From Symmetrospora coprosmae (Eukaryota > Basidiomycota > Cystobasidiomycetes > Symmetrosporaceae): a stretch of 64,000 nt of DNA. The DNA is taken from contig VUYT01000016.1 in assembly GCA_008802785.1 (NCBI GenBank), forward strand, positions 186,001 through 250,000, in the 5' to 3' direction. The notes below the pieces were generated by a model, which had not been told where the DNA came from, ran no database searches, and saw only the letters and a list, made by a program, of their open reading frames with translations. The translations under genes were made by a program, and so were the position numbers. Shown here one piece after another: positions 55,954-64,000 of the stretch. Every line of letters begins with the position of its first letter. Within the stretch, counting starts at the first letter, position 1.

Positions 55954-56509
55954 ATGGCTCCAACGATGAGCGATAACATCGGAGACATCTCAGCTGCAGC
56001 AACAGCTCAGCCTGGCAGTGCAACAGATGGCAGTGACTGGCACACTCTGTAGGGCACGGCGGTCGCTCCGATTCAAGCATTTCAAGCATGGCCGACTGAC
56101 CTGACTGCGTAAACCCCCGGTTCACGCCTCTGAAGGACAGTCACGATACCATTTGAGAGCAACAAGCACGCAGAGATGGCCCGCAAAGTCGTCTCCGTCG
56201 ACAAGCTGCTCCGTAGCGAGACCGTCTCGAGGGAGCTCCTCGTCGAGGACCGCAGTTTGCATGCGTGAGCAGCGTGCCTGGCCCATGCCCTCAATGTGCA
56301 AGCGATGCTGAAGATCAATGCCGATCTTGGTTTCTCCATGCAGCACCTTCCGCGCCATCACCGTCAAGCAGGCGCGCGTCGCCCTCGACCACTTCTTCAG
56401 CGACGTCCAGCTCATCGCCGATACCATTGAGCAGTTTGATCCAGAGAAGCTCAGCGCTAAAGGAGTGGCAGGCGGACAGACAGGGGACGTCGAGGTGGGG
56501 GCTACGTAG
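55954..56509 (+). CDS. PCC1: EKC/KEOPS complex subunit Pcc1
   Basis: Pcc1 dimerises the KEOPS complex, which makes the t6A modification of tRNAs, and in yeast also affects transcription. Three exons fit: 55954-56048, 56136-56264 and 56344-56509, giving 129 residues. The family reads through the introns as LTVTIPFESNKHAEMARKVV, then VSRELLVEDRSLHATFRAIT, then VKQARVALDHFFSDVQLIAD and TIEQF, which are the beta-strands and helices of Pcc1. The N-terminal 30 residues are disordered, and a second ATG is at 55966. Small size is normal for this protein and it is easily missed because each exon is short. Confidence 0.86.
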
Positions 56510-57020
56510 GAAAATGAGGCACGGTTAGCGGCTTGGCTTCTGGTCCGCAAGTCCTCGCTGCGAACGCTGCGCAGACGCCGGATCGTCCAGTGGCTTGGAT
56601 GGATTCCACAAGGGTGAGAAGGTAAGTCCTGGAGACCGAGATGCCCTGTCCTGCATGCATTCTGATCAACTCGTGCGCTGTTCTTGCACAGTGTATCGCT
56701 CAGCCCCTCCTTCCACCGAGATGCCCCGAGATCCGCCGGACTGCTCTGCAGCATGTGCACCGGAACAGTTTTGGGCGGCAAGCCAGCCCGACCAGCCCGA
56801 CCCTCTTAGACTTAGCTCGGCAAGGAGTCGACTCGAACGGTGCTTTACGAGCAAGTCGGCCACACAATACGAAGCTTGCGCGACAAGTGGGCCGCGAGCC
56901 GATTCAGGAATGAAATTTCATGGCGATCCAAAGCAGAACTGCGACATTTCTGGCTCTATATCTCGATAACGTGGACGTGTACTGTATGAAAGAGGGTTTT
57001 CGCTACTCAATCGATCGCGC
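56510..57020. other. Convergent spacer, PCC1 / TauD-like gene
   Basis: A 511-nt spacer. Open frames here overlap on both strands without domains. It should hold the 3' untranslated regions of both genes. Confidence 0.5.
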
Positions 57021-58402
57021 CTACTCCTTTCGGAAGAACGGCGCCTCAGCCTGCGGGGTGGAGCGAGCTCCGTGGCGGCGATGAGGTGTATTGCCGAAGT
57101 CTGCGATGGCCGTGTGGGCAGTGCTGCGATTGTCCCAGAGCACGACTGTACGCGGTCGCCATCGCACCCTGGTCTGGAACTCGGCGCCTTTCTCGATGTG
57201 GTTGTAGAGGAGCTCGAGAATGGCGTCGCTCTCCTCCTCCTTGAGGCCGATGATCTTTCGGCTGAACTGCCTGTTGACGAAGAGAGCCTTCTCTCCGGTG
57301 ACGGGGTGGGTGCGGATCAGAGGGTGGACGTTCTCGACAGGCTCTCGCTTGACAATCCCTCCGCGACCACCGCCGCGAGCATGATTTGCCTGGGCAACGC
57401 CAGAATGCAAGACGGTGAGCGTCTCAAGGTACTCCCTGAATGGAACAGAGAGCTTCTGGTAGGCTGCTCGCTGATCGGCGTAGCCTTTGTGGAGCAGTCG
57501 GTAACAGATTCAGCACAGTGGTCGATTGCTACAAGACCCGGCATCGTCGTACGCACCGGTGTCGCCTCCGCTTGGAGGGCTGTCGTACAGCCACAGGCCA
57601 GTCAGACCGGGCGGCTGTTTCTCGTATGTGACATCGGAGTGCCAGGCCGAGGAGGACAGCTTGGTGTCGGTTTGATAGTTGAAGTTCTTGGTGGTACTTC
57701 GGCTGCGTGGACATGACGAGCAGGCGTCAGTGATGATCAGGTTTGCACGCCCAGCAGTGTAGGCCCGCAACTGACTAGACCAGGTGGAGCTCAGGGAAGT
57801 CCTTGGGCTGTCCGGAGACGGGGTGGATGTGGGGACGACCGAAGAACTTGGTCCAGTCATGGATGATCCACTCTCCACCCTGATCGGCGAAGTCCTGGTC
57901 ACGGAAAGCCTACAGTAGTTGGAGATGGAGTGAGCCTTAACGGATATCTTGATGAGACTGCATGGCAAATACTCACCACCACTCCACGCTGAGCGACAAA
58001 GAGAGCAAGCTGCTGTCGGCCTCGTGCGTCGAGCTGGGACAGCTGGATACCTTCGATCTCGGAGCCGAAGTCAGGCGTCAGATCCTCGATGGTGGCATCG
58101 GCCAGGAAGCTTCTGGGCTCCGGGTCGTTGAGTGCCTGGAGTCCAGGGTCGACGTGCTCAAAGTCGGTGAGCGGCTCGAGCTTGAGCGTGGGATTGAAAG
58201 TCGGGAGATAAGCCTCGTACGGGTAGGGCCTGCCCGCCTTCTCGGCTTCGTCCAGCTCGGACCACCAGCGAAGTTTGGTGGTCGTAGTGCGCCCACGAGT
58301 GACCGGAGTGGCATCACTGGACTGTTCTCGGTCCTGGGCCTTGAGAGACAGGGTGGGCAGGGCACGAGTGATGGTTTCTGTAGCGGTAGCGGTGGGAGCC
58401 AT
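57021..58402 (-). CDS. TauD/TfdA-type 2-oxoglutarate-dependent dioxygenase
   Basis: Non-haem iron dioxygenases of this type oxidise taurine and other sulfonates, releasing sulfite; Jlp1 of yeast is a member. Four exons fit: 57977-58402, 57776-57909, 57557-57702 and 57021-57484, giving 389 residues. Visible features are TPDFGSEIEGIQLSQLDARG, then VVAFRDQDFADQ, FGRPHIHPVSGQPKDFPELH, the iron-binding HxD in AWHSDVTYEKQPP, HPLIRTHPVTGEKALFVNRQ, and the last His with Arg in LWDNRSTAHTAIADF. The order is the family's. Substrate is inferred: sulfonates are likely, and chlorophenoxy acids or other acids are possible. It is divergent from a Dal5-family transporter over 1 kb. Confidence 0.88.
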
Positions 58403-59421
58403 GGTTGCGTGTAAGTGAAGCTGCGATGTATGAAGTGTGGAAACAAGAGCGACGGAACAACTCCTTCGGCCTTGTATCAGCTCGCGCCTGCTCAAGTAGC
58501 AGGTTGAAGGCGACATTCGCTCGCTATGTGGGCTTTGATGTCGGCATCCGGTATTCCAGCCGAAGCGGCATGGGCAGGCACCTTCGCATTTCGGCTTTCT
58601 GCCAAGCGGTTCCGCCATCGTCAAGCATTGTCATGTCGCCATGGAGCAGATACGTTCTACCTCAGGCAGGCTCGGGCGCAGCGTCCCTGAACAAATGCTG
58701 TTGATTTCGGCCGAACTCCGATTGGGCGTGCAAAGACGTGATGGAGCCTCTGGATGGTGTGCCGCCACCTGTGAAACCGCCTATCGCGAAGGGCGCCTTA
58801 TGCGAATGCCGATGGGCGCACAAGACGACTCCAAATCGCGTCTTTTGCAAGGAACTCCCGAAGTGGCTCAGCCGCCCATCATGTCCTCCACTTCTCTCAG
58901 CAGCGGCCACGAACGCAGCGCGGCCAGCACGCCATCCGAGCCTTTGATCGCCTCTACCGTATTTGAGGTCTTGCTGACTACAGGAACCCTATCAGTCGGC
59001 AGAGATGTCGCGATAGCGGAATGAAGAAGCCGCCAAGTCGTCGGAGTTCTCTCATGCCTTCAGGATCCAACGAACGGAGTTCCTTGTACCGATCCGAGCA
59101 GCGGCTCAAGCATTTCACGCTCGCCATAAGGTGCCTGACGGCTTATGCAGTTTCGTGCTTCTCCTAGCATGCTCCCGCGGCTGAGGCACCTCCCCGAAAC
59201 ACTGTAAGACCGCAGGGGTGAGATGCGCACGAATGCATGCCCAGTGTTGCGCCATAGACCGGTCAACTGCTAAGAAGCACGCCATGTTTATGCTGTCGCG
59301 CGATGAAGACGCAAGCAGGACTCTTGGCCATGAGCAAGCTTTGATCTAAGCTGTCGAGCAAGACCTCTTCTCTTCCATCATCTCGCATTCACTGCTCGCA
59401 TCAACTCTTCAGCCCATTGAT
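58403..59421. promoter_or_regulatory. Shared 1-kb promoter region, TauD-like / Dal5-family transporter
   Basis: This is the largest divergent promoter region in the window. I see no palindromic CACGTG box, the usual Cbf1-type site of sulfur genes, and no coding frame. Its length suggests regulated rather than housekeeping expression, which is inference. Confidence 0.5.
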
Positions 59422-62063
59422 ATGGCTCGTTCACAGACAGATGCACCTCTCCCTCCAGCAGGAACGGCGAGCCCCCCGTCAGACACGACCGCTCCTCCTT
59501 CGACCACGCCCTCTTCGGAAACAGCCTCGGTCAAGGATGGTATCCTAGACGAGAAAAAGCTGCAGATCGGAGGCAGCACCCTCTACGATGTCCACGCGTC
59601 CGAGCCCCTCGCCCCTAGGAAGGACGAAAGTGGGTCAGCCGGCAGCGGTATGTTGCAGATTTTCGGGCTCAAGAAGAGGGAAAAGGTCTTTGACGCGAAC
59701 GCAGTGAGGATCGCTTCCACTGGCCATTGGCGAAGCTGGAGACATAGGCTAATGTCGTTCGTAACCTATACCAGATCGCAACGCAGGAGAGCGTCTTCGA
59801 TACTCAGCTCGCTTCGCACTATCTGCCGCACCCGCAGTGGGAGAATAATGAAGCTTTCGACCCGTCATTCAGATGGACCTTCAGGGACGAGCAAGTTGCA
59901 ACGAGGAAAATCGATCTCAAGATCTTCTCTTGGGTCGTGATCATGTTCTTGGCCCTCAACGTTGTGAGTGACGGACGGGGAAGGCTACGCTGGTATAGAT
60001 GACGTCTAACGACGACCTACTCCTGCAGTGCCGATACAATCTGCCGAGTGCAACCGCGGACAACCTTCTCAGCGACCTCGGCCTCACCCAGGCTGACTAC
60101 AACCTCGGCAATACGCTGTTCCGTGTTGGCTTCCTCATTGCGGAATTGCCGAGTCAGGTGCGCAGATCGCAGGTTCAACAGATTGTAATTTTCCTGGACC
60201 AAGCTAATTCAGCTACTGCCTTCATCAGATAATTGCCAAGAAGCTTGGTGTCGATATCTGGCTGCCGATCTGCGCTGTCTGCTACTCTATCCGTTCGTCA
60301 ACTTGCTCAGGCTCACTGAGATGCGCAAACGCTGAGAAACTTACATGGTGTTTGCTTGCAGTGACAGCTGCGCAGTTCTGGATGCACAATAGGGCTTCCT
60401 TCTTGGCTTTCCGACTGCTTATTGCCTTCTTCCAAGGTGGATTCATACCGGATGCCATCCTGTATCTCGGCTACTTCTACACGGTGGGTGATCATGGTCA
60501 TCTCGCTCAGGGGCTTGCCATCACTCACCTCGATTACTCGTCTACCCGCCAGAAACATCAACTTCCGATCCGTTTGGCAATCTTCTGGTTAGTGCGACGG
60601 GTGTGTCTTGATGTGTCCGCTATTGCTGAAACTTCCGCTTCCACAGGTGTGCCAACACGGTCGCAAGCATTCTTAATGGCTTCTTTGCCGTGGGCCTGCT
60701 CGAGATGCGTGGAATTCTCGGTTATGCCGGCTGGCAATGGATGGTGAGTAACCCATTCCCTGCAGGCTTTGATCCTCTTGAGCTGATGGTACGGACATCA
60801 ATGATTGCTAGTTCCTGATTGAGGGACTCGTGTGGTACGCTACGGCGCTGGTCGTCACCCGAAGTCCGCTTGTCCAATTGACGTTCGCTTTGCCACCCAT
60901 AGCATCTGCATTGGCATCGCCTCGTTCTGGCTCATGAAAGCTGGACCTAGCCAAACGCAGAGCAAGGTCCATCCAAAGGGATTCTTCAATGACAGAGACA
61001 CGAAGGTCATTGTGAACCGAGTGATCCGCGACGATCACACCAAGGCGACCATGCACAATCGCGAGGCTCTCACTCCCAAGCTGTTCCTGGCTGCTCTAGG
61101 CGATTACGACCTGTGGCCGCTCTACTTCGTGGGCCTAATGTTTGGTGAGTCGGCTGAATCGCGCGATCACCCGTTCATGGCGTTTCGACCGATCTAACGC
61201 CTCGTCCGCCTCTCCAGGTATTGCGGGTTACCCTATCAGGTGAGCCGTCTGACTCGCAACTTGGTGTTCTGTGTGGTGTTTGGGGCTGATCCACTCCTCA
61301 TTCTCGTCTACCAGCAACTACTTCCAGTTGTCAATGCGTGAGGGGCAGAAAAAGGAACAACGAAGGAGGGGGAGAAGCTAAAGCTGAGCCGAATCTGTTT
61401 GCTCTCTCTCTGCAGGTCAACTTGGATTCAACCGCCTCATGTCCAATCTGCTTTCTATCCCAAATTCCTTCCTCACCATCTTCAATCTCATCTTCTTGAC
61501 AGCGGCGACTGAGCACTTCAACAATCGTTGGTTCATCTGCTCAATCGAAAACATCTGGTTCATGCCCTGGTACTTGGCATTTATCGCACTTCCAACAATC
61601 CGCCCATGGGAGTACTTCGCGTTGGCTACAGGGGTCCTCGGCTACCCTTACGCACATGCCGCGCAAGTGGCCTGGATATCCAGAAATTCCGGATCCGTCA
61701 GGACGCGCACCATCTCTGCGGCCGTTTACAACATGGCTGTGCAAGCTTCAGGCATCATAGGAGCCAACCTGTACCAGGCCAGCGATGCTCCACGCTACTT
61801 TACCGCCAACAAAGCTATTCTCGGCATTATCTTCTTCAACTTCTGCATCCTGTACCCTTCCGTAGGACTCTACTACAAGAAGAGAAACGAAAGCAAGGAG
61901 AAAAAATGGAGTGCCATGGACAACGAGCAGAAGAACCACTGTGAGCGAGACGCCCACATCAGTGCATATGAGGGTGTGGCGCTGAACCGTCTACTTATTT
62001 GTAGACTTATCTACGACATCGGACGAAGGCGCGAAGCGTCTTGACTTCCGCTTTGTGTACTGA
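59422..62063 (+). CDS. Major facilitator transporter, Dal5/allantoate-permease family (anion:cation symporter)
   Basis: Thirteen exons fit: 59422-59703, 59775-59963, 60029-60157, 60229-60292, 60362-60483, 60553-60587, 60647-60743, 60812-60831, 60903-61144, 61218-61239, 61315-61337, 61416-61940 and 62005-62063, giving 602 residues. Each junction keeps the phase. Membrane segments include [49 protein letters not shown] with [29 protein letters not shown], and after the loop [20 protein letters not shown]. These match the allantoate/pantothenate/cysteine transporter subfamily. Exons of 20, 22 and 23 nt lie between 60812 and 61337. Substrate is inferred from the neighbouring dioxygenase as a sulfonate, thiol or other anion. 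Confidence 0.86.
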
Positions 62064-62145
62064 AGAACCATTAGAAATAAGATAGAGTAGTGGGATGGTG
62101 GGAATAGTCTAGTTGCAGTGGGGAACGGAATTCAGACCACAGAAT

Positions 62146-63557
62146 TTAGACCCCGTACATCTTGGTGGCGTTCTCGCGACACGCTCTAATGACTTCCTCG
62201 GTGGTCCATCCGTTCCCTGTCGTTTCCGCGATGAACTGTGCTGTATAGGGAAGCATGCCCGAATGCGATGTGGGCAGGCTCCTCGCGGACTTGATGCCCA
62301 TCTCCTTGACAGGCAGATTCGTTGGCAGCATGTATGGCGAATCCGTCTCGAGAAGCAGGCGGAGTACTGTGGATGTCCGCTCTGCTGATGCTCCGGCAAG
62401 TTTACGTATGACGGCCGCCGTGTTGAGATTACTCGTGTAGGTGGCGACTCCTGCAGCCAGACGTTCGCATGTCAGTCGGGTTCCATGCACCTCGAGAGCG
62501 ACAGTATGCCCACGCACCAGTGACGCCGATCCAGCAATTTGGGAAATGCCCAAGTAGTTTTTCAGCCAGCTCTGGAGAGTCTGTGAAACAATGAATGTGT
62601 AGTCTCTGCTCCTTTGGGAGGTTCTCGCTGAGTATGCGCCAGATATCGTCGTCGGCTTCTCGGGTGTGTATCGTGATTGGCTTGTTGAGGCGAACAGCGT
62701 GCTTGAGCTGACGAATGAGCACCTCTTGTTGCTTGTCCCGAGGGGAACTGTCATAATGGTAGTCTAGGCCGATCTAGGTGGGGGCAATCAACTGGTTGAG
62801 CTCGATAGTACTGGTCTCCCCTCGGACCATGCTCACCTCGCCCCAGCCAACACAGAGAGGCTAAGCGATTACCAAGTGGTCACTTAGCAGGGAACCAAGC
62901 ATCGCTCGCGGTCCAGTCTGCTACGTACGTGCTCCATGGCCTCCAGTATCATTGCTTCCACGTCGTCGTTGTAGTCCTTTGCCTCGTGAGGATGAACGCC
63001 CATGACGAAGTTATACTTTACTCCATTCCAGGCTGCAGCATCGCTGAGTGCCGAGTCTGCAAGTCTGAGCGCCGTCAAGATGAAGCGGCGTTGTGAGTAT
63101 GTAAAGGGCAGACGATACGGGCCCTTCCCACGCACTCTTTCCACGATGTGAAGGGCGGCTCGCAATAGACGTCCACGAGTCCCTCGACTCTCGTACTCTC
63201 TTCTCGTGTAAAATACTCTTTGACGAATCCTTGGACAGAGCTCTTCTCGCCTTCTGGATATTTTGTCCGATAGAAAGAATAGGTCGCGAGCAAGTGGCAG
63301 TGCGTGTCGACGATGCGCAAGGAAGGGTCATCCTTGAGTGCAGGATGCAGTGGAACGAGAAGCGCCGATTCGGGCGTCTGTGCGCTCTTCTTTTTTCCCA
63401 TGTTGAGAGAGCGTTGCCGGCGCCGAGAAGAGGTTCCAGCCAGCGATGACGTCGTGAACCGTGTCGAGCGGGAAGTCGAGATACAACGAAAAGCGACAGT
63501 GACCGGAGACTGGGCTGGACGAATCGACGGACCCGCGATGTGTAGCGCCTTGAGCAT
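62146..63557 (-). CDS. TatD-family metal-dependent DNase, probable mitochondrial leader
   Basis: TatD nucleases are TIM-barrel, metal-dependent 3'-5' exonucleases used in DNA repair and degradation. Five exons fit: 63136-63557, 62929-63064, 62837-62860, 62518-62773 and 62146-62450, giving 380 residues. Metal ligands are seen in DTHCHL, NFVMGVHPHEA, GWGEIGLDYHYDSS, ITIHTREAD, LHIHCFTDS and LLLETDSPYM, in the family's order. Exon 3 is 24 nt (PLCVGWGE). The first 52 residues are Arg/Ser-rich without acidic residues and look like a mitochondrial presequence. A second in-frame ATG at 63401 begins MGKKKSAQTPE, so one gene may give mitochondrial and cytosolic or nuclear forms. HIS2 starts 126 bp away. 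Confidence 0.87.
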
Positions 63558-63683
63558 GCACGGCGAGCCGATTGGCGAGAAGAAGAAAGGCGGGCAACAT
63601 GGCCTGAGCTCGGGTGGTTCCCGATGGACCTCCTTCTCTTCTCTGAGGCGACCCAGATCTCACCCCAGAACGACCCTATCGCC
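63558..63683. promoter_or_regulatory. Very compact divergent promoter, TatD / HIS2
   Basis: Only 126 nt separate the two start codons, the shortest divergent spacing in the window. If the TatD transcript starts at the inner ATG (63401), the spacing becomes 282 nt. Confidence 0.6.
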
Positions 63684-64000
63684 ATGATCAGCTTGCACTC
63701 ACATTCGGGTGAGCTACTGAATCGACCTTTTCCCCTCGCGCACCGACTTGAGCCTGACGACGCTTCGCCGGCTCAGGGCAGTTCTGCAGACATGCCAAGG
63801 GCTCGCTCGAGGAGACTGTGCAAGAAGCCGTGCGACAGGGTTTCCGAACATACGGTCTGAGCGAGCATATTCCTCGCTATGAGCGAGCGCATCTGTATCC
63901 AGAAGAGGTGGGCAACCTCCACCCACGGTCCGCTCTTCTCCGCTCCATTGAGAGCAGATCCCGGCGTCACAACAGGAAGACATGCAGCTACGCGACCTGG
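63684..64000 (+). CDS. HIS2: Histidinol-phosphatase, PHP family (5' part, runs off the window)
   Basis: His2 converts histidinol phosphate to histidinol in histidine synthesis. Three exons are visible: 63684-63708, 63777-63907 and 63976 to the window end. The family start ISLHSHSGQFCRHAKGSLEE is formed across intron 1, followed by QEAVRQGFRTYGLSEHIPRY and HLYPEEDMQLRDL. The His residues of the first strand and SEH are metal ligands of the PHP fold. The first exon is 25 nt and ends in a phase-1 split codon. The remaining part lies outside the window. Confidence 0.88.

Noticed and set aside
57021-62063. Biosynthetic gene cluster around the dioxygenase and transporter
   Set aside because: Neighbours (PCC1, TatD, HIS2) are housekeeping genes, and no backbone synthase or pathway regulator is present.
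1-64000. Mobile elements, LTR elements, CRISPR arrays, rRNA
   Set aside because: No reverse transcriptase, integrase, transposase, gag-like frame, long terminal repeat or spaced direct-repeat array was seen. Repeats are simple microsatellites only.

Overview
The window looks like nuclear DNA of a basidiomycete fungus. It is GC-rich and gene-dense, and most genes are interrupted by short GT-AG introns of about 50-125 nt. The gene set (GT90/CAP10-like and GT64 glycosyltransferases, ataxin-2/Pbp1, Shugoshin, SAGA subunits, NCA2, COA3, fungal arrestin, Dal5-type MFS) is fungal. A smut-like lineage (Ustilaginomycotina) fits the style, but that is inference. Exon models were built by hand: at each junction I required a GT/AG pair, a matching reading phase and continuity of a recognised domain. 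I found no rRNA, convincing tRNA, CRISPR, prophage, LTR element or transposon.

Layout, 0-20 kb: COQ2 (+), a small charged orphan (-), an SLC41/MgtE-type cation transporter (-), the SAGA adaptor ADA3/NGG1 (+), a GT64 exostosin-like enzyme (-), PBP1/ataxin-2 (-), a probable SPT3 (-) and COA3 (+). 20-40 kb: a kinase-fold protein (-), NCA2 (-), a 1490-residue arrestin-like protein (+), LIN1/CD2BP2 (-), a family-16-type methyltransferase (+), a 1.9-kb gene-poor gap, a type II membrane SGNH/PC-esterase-like protein (+), a leucine-rich-repeat protein (+), an ELMO-domain protein (+) and a small secreted orphan (+). 40-64 kb: a GT90/CAP10 enzyme (-), an AIFM2/AMID-like FAD oxidoreductase (-), an F-box-like gene with a frame break (-), an E2 ubiquitin-conjugating enzyme (-), the DEAD-box helicase FAL1/eIF4A3 (-), Shugoshin (-), the KEOPS subunit PCC1 (+), a TauD-type dioxygenase (-) divergent from a Dal5-family transporter (+), a TatD-type DNase (-) and the start of histidinol-phosphatase HIS2 (+), cut by the window end.

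Most genes are ordinary housekeeping functions and do not form one pathway. Two groupings suggest shared function. ADA3 and the probable SPT3 are both SAGA subunits about 7 kb apart. The TauD-like dioxygenase and Dal5-family transporter are divergent, which suggests a sulfonate or sulfur-scavenging pair. Several divergent pairs have short shared promoters (TatD/HIS2 126 bp, SGO1/PCC1 220 bp, SPT3/COA3 273 bp, LIN1/methyltransferase 297 bp).

The most unusual feature is exon structure. Very short exons of 11, 12, 20, 21, 22, 23 and 24 nt are needed to rebuild conserved domains in at least six genes, including an inferred 11-nt internal exon in the AIFM2-like gene. I did not find a clearly new multi-gene system.
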